Source: CAYHPR01 sp964358895 | GTDB taxonomy: Archaea; Micrarchaeota; Micrarchaeia; CABMEP01 | Length of the DNA stretch: 12,610 nt | Assembly (NCBI GenBank): GCA_964358895.1 | Contig: CAYHPR010000016.1 | Span: forward strand, 1 to 12,610 | Direction of reading: 5' to 3' | Part shown: in pieces, positions 6,822 through 12,610 of the stretch | How the letters are laid out: each line of letters opens with the position of its first letter | How positions within the stretch are numbered: the stretch's first letter is position 1 | Notes under the pieces: model-generated | Seen by the model: the letters and a program-made list of their open reading frames with translations, nothing else | What the model was told of the DNA's origin: nothing | Database searches by the model: none | Program-made: the position numbers and the translations under genes

Positions 6822-7319
6822 ATGCAGATAGTTAAAGTCCCTGCCGAACGAATTAAATTTTTGAAACAACGAATTGAAGATATCGAAAAGGCAGGTAGTG
6901 TTAAAGTAACGTTGTCCCCTGAGGGAGAAGTGTCAATAGAAGGAGAGGACGCAATATTAGAATGGAGAGCGGTAGACGTAGTAAAGGCGATCGGACGAGG
7001 ATTTTCAGCTGATGCAGCAATCCAGTTGTTTAGCGAGGATTATGTGCTTAAGGTGATTAATTTGAAAGAAATGTTCGACAAGCCAAAACAACGAGAGCGT
7101 TACAAAGCGCGCGTGATTGGTACAAAAGGAAAGGCAAAACGAATAATTGAGAATACAAGTGGAGCAGATCTTGCCATTTATGGCAGTACTGTGGGCATCT
7201 TAGGAAAAGTTGATGAGGTCGTTCTGGCTGAAAAAGCAGTGCGAATGCTTCTCAGAGGAGCAAGTCATGGAACAACTTATCTAGTACTTCAGAAAGAAAA
7301 GCAAAGGCTAATGGGTTAA
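6822..7319 (+). CDS. KH-domain rRNA-processing protein, archaeal Dim2/Pno1 type
   Basis: 165 residues with two KH-type domains. The first (about 1-75) has a degenerate RNA-binding loop and ends in AVDVVKAIGRGFSADAAIQL (50-69), the 'KAIGRGF' signature of Dim2/Pno1 proteins. The second (about 93-157) has the canonical GxxG loop as GTKG (100-103), followed by KAKRIIENTSGADLAIYG, a typical KH2 helix-strand pattern. In eukaryotes Pno1/Dim2 binds the 3' end of small-subunit rRNA with Nob1 during maturation; the archaeal protein is a homologue associated with ribosome biogenesis and translation initiation factors. The length is slightly short compared with roughly 180-200 for many relatives, but both domains look complete. 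It has its own strong promoter and lies upstream of top6B, a plausible housekeeping cluster. It was not given a symbol because archaeal naming varies. Confidence 0.88.
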   Translation: MQIVKVPAERIKFLKQRIEDIEKAGSVKVTLSPEGEVSIEGEDAILEWRAVDVVKAIGRGFSADAAIQLFSEDYVLKVINLKEMFDKPKQRERYKARVIGTKGKAKRIIENTSGADLAIYGSTVGILGKVDEVVLAEKAVRMLLRGASHGTTYLVLQKEKQRLMG

Positions 7320-7336
7320 TCAATATTCACATTTAA

Positions 7337-7343
7337 TTATATA
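7337..7343 (+). promoter_or_regulatory. Candidate TATA box for top6B
   Basis: TTATATA lies about 44 bp upstream of the top6B ATG at 7384. A start about 26 bp downstream would give a leader of roughly 18 nt, just long enough to hold the ribosome site at 7373-7380. The 64-bp gap after the KH gene is AT-rich, so other TATA-like placements are possible and readthrough from the KH promoter is not excluded. Confidence 0.4.
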
Positions 7344-7372
7344 CAACAATATTCAATATCTTGCGACTGTTT

Positions 7373-7380
7373 GAAGTGAT
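7373..7380 (+). promoter_or_regulatory. Ribosome-binding site of top6B
   Basis: GAAGTGAT differs by one base from GAGGTGAT, the complement of the conserved 3' end of archaeal 16S rRNA. It ends 3 nt before the ATG at 7384 and supports that start. Confidence 0.5.
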
Positions 7381-7383
7381 AAA

Positions 7384-9081
7384 ATGGCAGATGATAAGAA
7401 AAAGGAAACCGTAGTGGCTGCAGTGAAAACAGGGACAACCGCTAAGCCAGAAACGAAGCAAGTTGGTTCTGAAGAGATTTTCGAAGAATTCCGTGAGCAC
7501 AGCGTAGCTGAATTCTTTAAGAAGAATAGGCAGATGTTAGGATTCTCCGGCAAAGTACGTTCACTTACAACTCTTGTTCATGAATATGTAACAAATTCAC
7601 TTGACGCTTGTGAAGAAGCAAAAATTCTTCCGAATATCTATGTAAAACTTGACGAGCTAGAGAATGGACACTATAAACTTTACATAGAAGACAATGGGCC
7701 AGGAATTCCTAAGGAATATATCGGAAAGGCGCTTGGTCAGATGCTTGCCGGAACTAAATTCCACCGCTTTATCCAGCAACGTGGTCAGCAGGGAATCGGT
7801 GCTGCAGGAGGAACGATGTTTGCACAGATCACAACTGGTAAAACTGCTCATGCACGATCAGGGACTGGAACTGGCAAGTTATACGAATGTGATGTTTCAG
7901 TTGATTTGAAGAATAATCAAGCTAAAATAGCAAATATTGTAGAATTTCCAGGCAGCTACAGAGGACTTACAGTAACTGCGGAATTTGCTGAAGTAAAGTA
8001 TGACAAGAGTGAATATGCTCCTCTTGAATATCTTAAGGCAACAGCACTTGCAAATCCTCACGCTCAAATAACTTTCATTGATCCATCAGGCGAAAAAACT
8101 GTTTTTACCCGGGTATCAAATGAAATTCCAAAACGTCCGACTCCGGCACAGCCGCATCCCCTGGGAGTTACGACAGATGATCTTATTGGTTATGCACATC
8201 ATTCAAAAGAAAGGAAACTTTCTTCTTTTCTTATTCAAAATTTTGCAAGAGTTTCAGATGCAAAAGTTGAGGAGATTAGAAAGATTTGTCCAGTTATCAA
8301 CTTCGAAAAGATGCCGCGTGAATTAAAGTGGGAGGAGGCAGAAGCTATTGTTAAAGCATTCAAAGAGGTAAAATGGATTGCGCCATCCGCTGATCCGCTC
8401 AGGCCAATCGGAAAAACACAAATCGAAAAAGCATTGAAGAATGTTCTTAATCCTGAATTTATTTCTGTAACAGAACGTTCTCCAAAAGTCTACAGAGGTG
8501 GAGTTCCATTTCTTGTAGAGGTGGGTATTGCTTATGGTGGTAAGGCCGGACACACTACCAAAGATAGTAGTGTAGGTCTTGATGTAAAACGTTTTGCCAA
8601 TCGTGCACCTCTGCTTTTTGATGCAGGTGGATGTGCCACAACTGAAGCTGTAAAGACAATTGATTGGAACAGATACGGTTTGAAAAATGTTAATGAAATG
8701 CCGATTACAGTTTATATGAATCTTGTTTCAGTATTTATTCCATACACTGGTGCAGGAAAACAGGCAATAACTACTGAAGAGGAAGTTGTAGAAGAACTTC
8801 GTTTTGCTGTTATGGAAGTGGCTAGAGATCTCGAGCATTTCTTATCGGGTCGTATCCGAGACGAGCAAAGGGAAGCTAGGAAGAAAGCGATTATGCGTTA
8901 TGTAAAGCAGTTAGCAACCGACCTCCCAGCTCTATCTGGGAAAAGTAGTGAGAAAGAAATAGAAAAGAGTCTTCTCCATATGATAGAACATAAATATTCA
9001 AAGATTTTTGAAAAGACAAGACTAACTGCAGATGAAGAAAAGCAGCAGAAGAAAGAAAGAGAAGAAGAGCTAGAAGAGTAA
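7384..9081 (+). CDS. top6B: DNA topoisomerase VI subunit B (GHKL ATPase)
   Basis: 565 residues. The subunit binds ATP, dimerises, and drives strand passage through the double-strand break made by subunit A, relaxing and decatenating DNA. The Bergerat/GHKL fold is clear: N-box HEYVTNSLDAC (Glu67, Asn71, Asp74), G1 box EDNGPGIP (Asp103, Gly105, Gly107), and ATP-lid motif RGQQGIGAAG (133-142). An H2TH-type helical region spans about 255-312 (starting near HPLGVTTDDL). The transducer domain spans about 345-500; Lys459 in YTGAGKQAI is the likely switch lysine that contacts the ATP gamma-phosphate. The C-terminus is a charged helix ending in a Glu/Lys-rich run, without the extra Ig-like domain of some methanogen enzymes; the length is near that of Sulfolobus (about 530). 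The first about 28 residues are a polar extension. It is followed by top6A after 38 nt. Confidence 0.96.
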   Translation: MADDKKKETVVAAVKTGTTAKPETKQVGSEEIFEEFREHSVAEFFKKNRQMLGFSGKVRSLTTLVHEYVTNSLDACEEAKILPNIYVKLDELENGHYKLYIEDNGPGIPKEYIGKALGQMLAGTKFHRFIQQRGQQGIGAAGGTMFAQITTGKTAHARSGTGTGKLYECDVSVDLKNNQAKIANIVEFPGSYRGLTVTAEFAEVKYDKSEYAPLEYLKATALANPHAQITFIDPSGEKTVFTRVSNEIPKRPTPAQPHPLGVTTDDLIGYAHHSKERKLSSFLIQNFARVSDAKVEEIRKICPVINFEKMPRELKWEEAEAIVKAFKEVKWIAPSADPLRPIGKTQIEKALKNVLNPEFISVTERSPKVYRGGVPFLVEVGIAYGGKAGHTTKDSSVGLDVKRFANRAPLLFDAGGCATTEAVKTIDWNRYGLKNVNEMPITVYMNLVSVFIPYTGAGKQAITTEEEVVEELRFAVMEVARDLEHFLSGRIRDEQREARKKAIMRYVKQLATDLPALSGKSSEKEIEKSLLHMIEHKYSKIFEKTRLTADEEKQQKKEREEELEE

Positions 9082-9106
9082 TGCTTAACAATTAAGTAAT
9101 TGCATT

Positions 9107-9111
9107 GAGGT
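9107..9111 (+). promoter_or_regulatory. Ribosome-binding site that sets the top6A start
   Basis: GAGGT at 9107-9111 lies 8 nt before the ATG at 9120. It is good Shine-Dalgarno spacing for that codon and would itself be coding if the upstream TTG at 9105 were the start, so ATG 9120 is preferred. Confidence 0.6.
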
Positions 9112-9119
9112 ATGGTAAT

Positions 9120-10235
9120 ATGGCAAAAAGAGCTGAAGGTTCGGATGAACTTACAAAGAGTAAATTAGTCGATCTAGGAAAGGAACTGGTAACTGAGATA
9201 GAAAAAGGACAATCACCTTCTTTCGTTGCCCCACTGAGAGGCAGATCAAATGTTTTACACGATGAAAAAGCCGGATACTTATACTTAGGTGACAAGAAGG
9301 AAAGTAGAACCTTCCTCAATGTTGCACAAGCAAAGAAATTCATGCAGACAATAGCAGTTGCTGCTAAATGCAAGAAGTTTAAGGATGAAAATCTACATAC
9401 CTCTATCAGAGGTCTATTTTATCAGTTGAAGTTTACATTAGGTGAGGATATTGAGGAAGAACTTTTTGAGGAACAAACAGAAAGTAACGATCTTGTTGAG
9501 GATCTTGAAGTTGCTCTTGATGTCAAGAGAGAAGATTTGAATCTAAATACTGATAGAAAGGGAGTCGTCGCAGGACCTATGAAAGTAGCAGACAAGTTTG
9601 CAGGAGACCAAAACATAATCGACTGCACGAAACAGGGACGTTCAGGTTGGATGGTTCCAAGTGATGTTGATAACGGAATGGATTTTGTTGATGTAAAAGC
9701 TGACTACGTGTTAGTTATAGAAAAAGATGCAATGTGGCAGCGTCTGAATGAGGACAAGTTTTGGCAGAAAGAGAATTGCATCATAGTAACGCCAAAGGGA
9801 CAAGCATCCAGAGGTTGCAGACGTCTTATCAGAAAACTAGCTGATCAGAAATTGCCGATCTATTGCTTTATGGATTGTGATGCGTGGGGATGGTATATCT
9901 ACTGGACAATCAAGACAGGTAGTATGAATCTTGCTTATCTAGGTGAGGATATCGCAACACCGGAAGCGAAATTCATTGGAGTTTCAATGAGTGATCTGAA
10001 CCAGTACGAATTTCTCAAGAAGCTGACGATTAGAGCAAAAGAAGTAGATCTCAAAAGAGCACAGGAAATGTTGAGCTACCCTTGGATTGCGAAGCATGAT
10101 GGGTGGGTACAAGAGCTTAACACAGTTCTCGAGCTTAAGAAGAAGTTGGAACAGGATGCACTTCAAGGACCGCGTCTCACATTTGTCGGTGAATACGTAA
10201 GAGATAAAATAAAGAAGAACGAATTCTTACCGTGA
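9120..10235 (+). CDS. top6A: DNA topoisomerase VI subunit A (Spo11-related, DNA-cleaving)
   Basis: 371 residues from the ATG at 9120, matching the usual length of about 370-390. The subunit makes the transient double-strand break through a covalent tyrosine-DNA link; eukaryotic Spo11 is its relative. The winged-helix (5Y-CAP) domain contains SIRGLFYQL, with Tyr101 as the expected catalytic residue (families usually show R-[DE]-[IL]-[YF]-Y). The Toprim domain has VIEKDA (metal-binding Glu201) and MDCDAWGW (Asp252, Asp254), followed by the strongly conserved TIKTGSMNLAYL and TPEAKFIGV segments (263 onward). The C-terminal segment resembles the usual end. Two mild departures are Gly for the acidic residue before the catalytic pair, and Ala in place of the Pro typical after the DxD. 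The gene follows top6B by 38 nt and its stop faces the HAD gene stop 7 nt away. In-frame TTG at 9105 would add five residues. Confidence 0.95.
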   Translation: MAKRAEGSDELTKSKLVDLGKELVTEIEKGQSPSFVAPLRGRSNVLHDEKAGYLYLGDKKESRTFLNVAQAKKFMQTIAVAAKCKKFKDENLHTSIRGLFYQLKFTLGEDIEEELFEEQTESNDLVEDLEVALDVKREDLNLNTDRKGVVAGPMKVADKFAGDQNIIDCTKQGRSGWMVPSDVDNGMDFVDVKADYVLVIEKDAMWQRLNEDKFWQKENCIIVTPKGQASRGCRRLIRKLADQKLPIYCFMDCDAWGWYIYWTIKTGSMNLAYLGEDIATPEAKFIGVSMSDLNQYEFLKKLTIRAKEVDLKRAQEMLSYPWIAKHDGWVQELNTVLELKKKLEQDALQGPRLTFVGEYVRDKIKKNEFLP

Positions 10236-10242
10236 GTTGATT

Positions 10243-11166
10243 TTAGTCTTTGTCTAAGAAGTTTTTCAAATCAGCTTCATCCTTAGGAACAAATGCATTG
10301 TATTTTTCTGTCGCTTTTCTTAGAAATTCTCTTGATTTAACATCATTTACGGCTCTTTCAATCAAAAAGAAAGGTAATACAACTCTACCCCTATTCGAAG
10401 TTACATAATCAAAACAACTTAGATCATCTTCAGTATCTCCAAAGTAAGTAATTTGGCTATAACCTCTTTTCCTTGCAAATTCGTCTTCCAAAAATATACC
10501 TTTCTTTCTGTAGGTTCTTAACGCAAACTTAAGTGGACCTTCGTGTTTGGCATAAGGCGACTCATCAACATCCTTCCCATTTTTATCTATAAGCTTATCT
10601 CCAATTATGTGATATTCCGATGCTCCCTCTCCGTACCTCTCGAGGGCATCTTCTTCAGTCAGTTCTTTTTCTTTAACTCTGCGAAGAACATCTGGATCTG
10701 TGATTTTAGGGTAATAAAAAACCTCTTGATAATCTGTTTCTAACAGTGTACAAAAAATTGCCGTTTCATATGCTACTGACAGAATTCCCACTTGGATTTT
10801 TCTCAATTTTCTTATTTCTTTGAAAGATTCCAACAGCCGTTTATCTACTTTATTTTTATTTTCAGTTGAAATATCATAGACTGCTTTCATTATTGATGAT
10901 GAATCAAGTTTACTGACGATTCGTTCATTGAATTCCTTATAGACTTCTTCGAGTTTTCTCTTGCCGTTGTCATACTCTGACTTGGCTTTTTCTATCTCCT
11001 TCTTATCTATGAGTAACTTAACAAGTTTACCCGCGGCAATCGGATTAAGGTGTATTACTTTACGTATTAATCTATTTCTATAAGCAAGCGCAATACCTTT
11101 GTATGTCTTAGTTTCATCGACTTCTTTGTAGATTGTTCCATTCCAATCTGAGACTATTGATTTCAT
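10243..11166 (-). CDS. HAD-superfamily hydrolase with helical cap
   Basis: 307 residues on the minus strand. Motif I is VSDWNGTIY: Asp7 is the expected nucleophile, while the position two residues later, usually the acid/base Asp of phosphatases, is Asn9. Motif II is probably Ser130 in GILSVA. Motif III may be a Lys near 212-222 (GPLKFALRTYRKKG). Motif IV is YFGDTEDD (Asp244, with Asp247/Asp248), the Mg-binding acid pair. Residues about 20-120 form a long, charged helical insertion consistent with a C1-type cap, and 150-210 may be a further insertion. HAD enzymes hydrolyse phosphate esters through a phospho-aspartate; the substrate here is unknown. The gene is convergent with top6A and divergent from the next gene, with its own TATA box 25-26 bp before the ATG, so it is probably transcribed alone and leaderless. 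No particular HAD subfamily was recognised. Confidence 0.78.
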   Translation of the reverse strand: MKSIVSDWNGTIYKEVDETKTYKGIALAYRNRLIRKVIHLNPIAAGKLVKLLIDKKEIEKAKSEYDNGKRKLEEVYKEFNERIVSKLDSSSIMKAVYDISTENKNKVDKRLLESFKEIRKLRKIQVGILSVAYETAIFCTLLETDYQEVFYYPKITDPDVLRRVKEKELTEEDALERYGEGASEYHIIGDKLIDKNGKDVDESPYAKHEGPLKFALRTYRKKGIFLEDEFARKRGYSQITYFGDTEDDLSCFDYVTSNRGRVVLPFFLIERAVNDVKSREFLRKATEKYNAFVPKDEADLKNFLDKD

Positions 11167-11187
11167 AACTTATTTACTTTTTTCAAG

Positions 11188-11195
11188 TATAAATA
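11188..11195 (-). promoter_or_regulatory. TATA box for the HAD-hydrolase gene
   Basis: Read on the minus strand this is TATTTATA, its centre about 25.5 bp upstream of the ATG at 11166. That spacing puts the transcription start at or next to the start codon, so the mRNA should be leaderless. Confidence 0.55.
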
Positions 11196-11240
11196 GCTTA
11201 CTGAGTGAAAAATTTCTAAGAAAAAAAAGTTATGAACAAT

Positions 11241-11253
11241 AGCTTTAAATAGG
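11241..11253 (+). promoter_or_regulatory. BRE/TATA promoter giving a leaderless GTG start
   Basis: AGCTTTAAATAGG is identical to the promoter at 6785-6797. The TTTAAATA core (11244-11251) is centred about 25.5 bp before the GTG at 11273, so transcription should begin at the start codon. The nearby ATG at 11257 is in another frame and too close to the TATA box. Confidence 0.7.
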
Positions 11254-11272
11254 ATAATGGAAACATTCTTGC

Positions 11273-12571
11273 GTGGGAACAAAATCTTCAACGCTAATTA
11301 TAGCTGAAGCAAATGAGTTTCTCGATCGTTTGCAGGCGCCGAAATCATTAAAGGAAGTAAAGAAAAATATTGATACTCTTTCTAAGCTGCGAGACCAGAT
11401 GATGGATGCAGGATTTAATTCCACATTCACTGAAATGATTGCTGCAGTTAGTAAAGAATTTGAAAGTGAAAGTCAATCAGACCTTAAAAAACAGTTGAAA
11501 TCATTTAGAGAATTTGCAAACATGAAGCGAAATGTGTTAAACAGAACACGTGTTGCACTTGCATCCCACAGGATTCTTTTTAATATGATGCAGCGAGGAA
11601 CAATTTATCCTATTGCGTCGTATATGCCCTACAATGGCCATTATCTTTATGACTTAATCTATTTGGGAGAACCAGCTATCAGATCATACAATAGCCTTCA
11701 AGAACTTCTTGCAAAAAGAAGCGGAGAGATTGATGAGAGTTATACTGTTACTGTGAGATTAGACTCAAAAAAGACTACAACATTCAAAGTTTATTCAAGA
11801 AATAATCTAGAGGAGAAAATTAAGAGAGATTATGGGCCAAAGGCTGAGCTTACAAGCATAAGAAAATCTGAAGTTTCGCCTCCATTAGTAAGACGTCAGA
11901 GTGCACGTGTCGCTATTTCTGTTGCATATGCTATTCTCGCAGCAAAACGTGTTTATGCAGCCCAGCTTGAACCAAAAAGTGAAGGTACTCACAAGCAGTA
12001 TGCGGAAATGCTTGCAAAATATAAGTTAAGTTCGGATACACGGTTGGATCTTTTAGAAGGCCACGAAGAGCTTAAGGACCTCCTTTATTCGAAAGGACTT
12101 ATTATAGAAGAGGATGGTAATTCAAGGCTTACTCCCGCAGTTCTCGCTTCAATAACTAAGAAAAGAGCATTCTATAACACTTCAACAATAAGAGAGGCTG
12201 AAAGCCAACTAGCGTTTGATGTTTTTCATTATTTCATAACTGAACCTAAGCGAGTTCGTTCTTCTTTACCTTTGTATCCTGGAATCTCAACAGAAATAAA
12301 CGGAATTCAATATGATTTCCTTTCAGCAGTTGACGTTGATGAACCACTAAAGGTTGTTACGGAGAAATTTGAACTTGAAAGTATTGGTCCAAACCTTCCA
12401 GGAAAGATTCTAGGAGCTGCTTTTGTTCACTTGTCGGGCAAACCAATAAGCTGGTGTACAGAAAAGTTTTCAGTTAGTGAAAACGAAATTAAAAATGCAG
12501 CGATTCAATTATCCTCATACAGAAAGACGTCCAGTCAGGCGAAGAAATTCTTAGAACTCATGAAAGGATAA
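11273..12571 (+). CDS. Conserved-looking protein of unknown function with possible helix-turn-helix regions
   Basis: 432 residues starting with GTG; the start is supported by promoter spacing. I do not recognise the family. Residues 1-110 are mainly helical and charged with heptad-like stretches. Residues 150-200 include a strand-rich patch (ESYTVTVRLDSKKTTTFKVY). Residues about 258-296 (LLEGHEELKDLLYSKGLIIE, then SRLTPAVLASI) read like a winged-helix 'GLI...LT' arrangement. Residues about 376-412 (GKILGAAFVHLSGKPISWCT, then SVSENEIKNAAIQL) resemble the last helices of a cyclin fold or HTH as in TFB: 'AA.I.L.GK.....E...VSE.TI.N'. It has no signal peptide or transmembrane helix and no catalytic motif, so it is likely cytoplasmic; DNA binding is a weak inference. 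It has a strong promoter, the same as the KH gene. It may be an archaeal lineage-specific protein. Only 39 bases of the window follow it, with no identifiable gene. Confidence 0.7.
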   Translation: MGTKSSTLIIAEANEFLDRLQAPKSLKEVKKNIDTLSKLRDQMMDAGFNSTFTEMIAAVSKEFESESQSDLKKQLKSFREFANMKRNVLNRTRVALASHRILFNMMQRGTIYPIASYMPYNGHYLYDLIYLGEPAIRSYNSLQELLAKRSGEIDESYTVTVRLDSKKTTTFKVYSRNNLEEKIKRDYGPKAELTSIRKSEVSPPLVRRQSARVAISVAYAILAAKRVYAAQLEPKSEGTHKQYAEMLAKYKLSSDTRLDLLEGHEELKDLLYSKGLIIEEDGNSRLTPAVLASITKKRAFYNTSTIREAESQLAFDVFHYFITEPKRVRSSLPLYPGISTEINGIQYDFLSAVDVDEPLKVVTEKFELESIGPNLPGKILGAAFVHLSGKPISWCTEKFSVSENEIKNAAIQLSSYRKTSSQAKKFLELMKG

Positions 12572-12610
12572 TTTTCGAGTTAAAGAAAGAAAAAACAAGA
12601 TTAGGTGACT

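Noticed and set aside
9105..9119. TTG at 9105 as the start of top6A
   Set aside because: It would absorb the good GAGGT ribosome site into coding sequence; ATG 9120 has correct spacing and gives a normal-length protein.
11167..11240. Weak ACTTTTTT/AAAAAAGT inverted match in the divergent intergenic region
   Set aside because: It is only A/T-run pairing with a long loop, expected by chance in an AT-rich promoter region.
12572..12610. Terminator or further gene at the right edge
   Set aside because: Only 39 bases are available; they are A-rich on the plus strand with no T-tract, hairpin or convincing start.

Overview
The window reads as a gene-dense, AT-rich archaeal chromosome segment. The evidence is a full DNA topoisomerase VI pair (B and A subunits), a two-KH-domain Dim2/Pno1-type rRNA-processing protein, the start of an RtcB-type RNA ligase, and archaeal promoters: TTTAAATA-like TATA boxes about 25-30 bp before start codons, giving leaderless or very short leaders. 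The Cys-rich surface proteins with C-terminal membrane anchors and the compact layout suggest an uncultivated, small-genome archaeon (DPANN-like). That lineage is inference; no rRNA or other marker here settles it.

Layout. (1) Positions 1-170, minus strand: 5' end of rtcB, cut by the window edge. (2) Positions 218-6735, plus strand: five tightly packed genes (gaps or overlaps of -11, 9, 4 and 12 nt) that look like one membrane/cell-surface operon. They encode an MFS transporter, a single-TM protein with an outward beta-rich domain, two related secreted Cys-rich proteins sharing a C-terminal 'GCAGL + hydrophobic segments' module, and a large GT-C/YfhO-like membrane protein. A 47-bp region with one AT-rich TATA-like element, equidistant from both start codons, separates this operon from rtcB. 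(3) Positions 6736-6821: an unusual three-copy inverted/direct repeat able to form two mutually exclusive hairpins, then a strong promoter. (4) Positions 6822-10235, plus strand: the information-processing block dim2/pno1-like, top6B, top6A. (5) Positions 10243-11166, minus strand: a HAD-family hydrolase convergent with top6A, 7 nt between stop codons. (6) Positions 11273-12571, plus strand: a 432-residue protein of unknown function with two possible helix-turn-helix regions, starting at a leaderless GTG. Positions 12572-12610 hold nothing I can call.

How the genes may work together. The KH protein and topoisomerase VI are housekeeping functions (ribosome maturation and DNA topology). The five-gene membrane operon is the least understood part. 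Its gene set would fit making and displaying a disulfide-rich surface structure, with the GT-C-like protein possibly glycosylating it, but no substrate or biochemical role can be read from the sequence alone.
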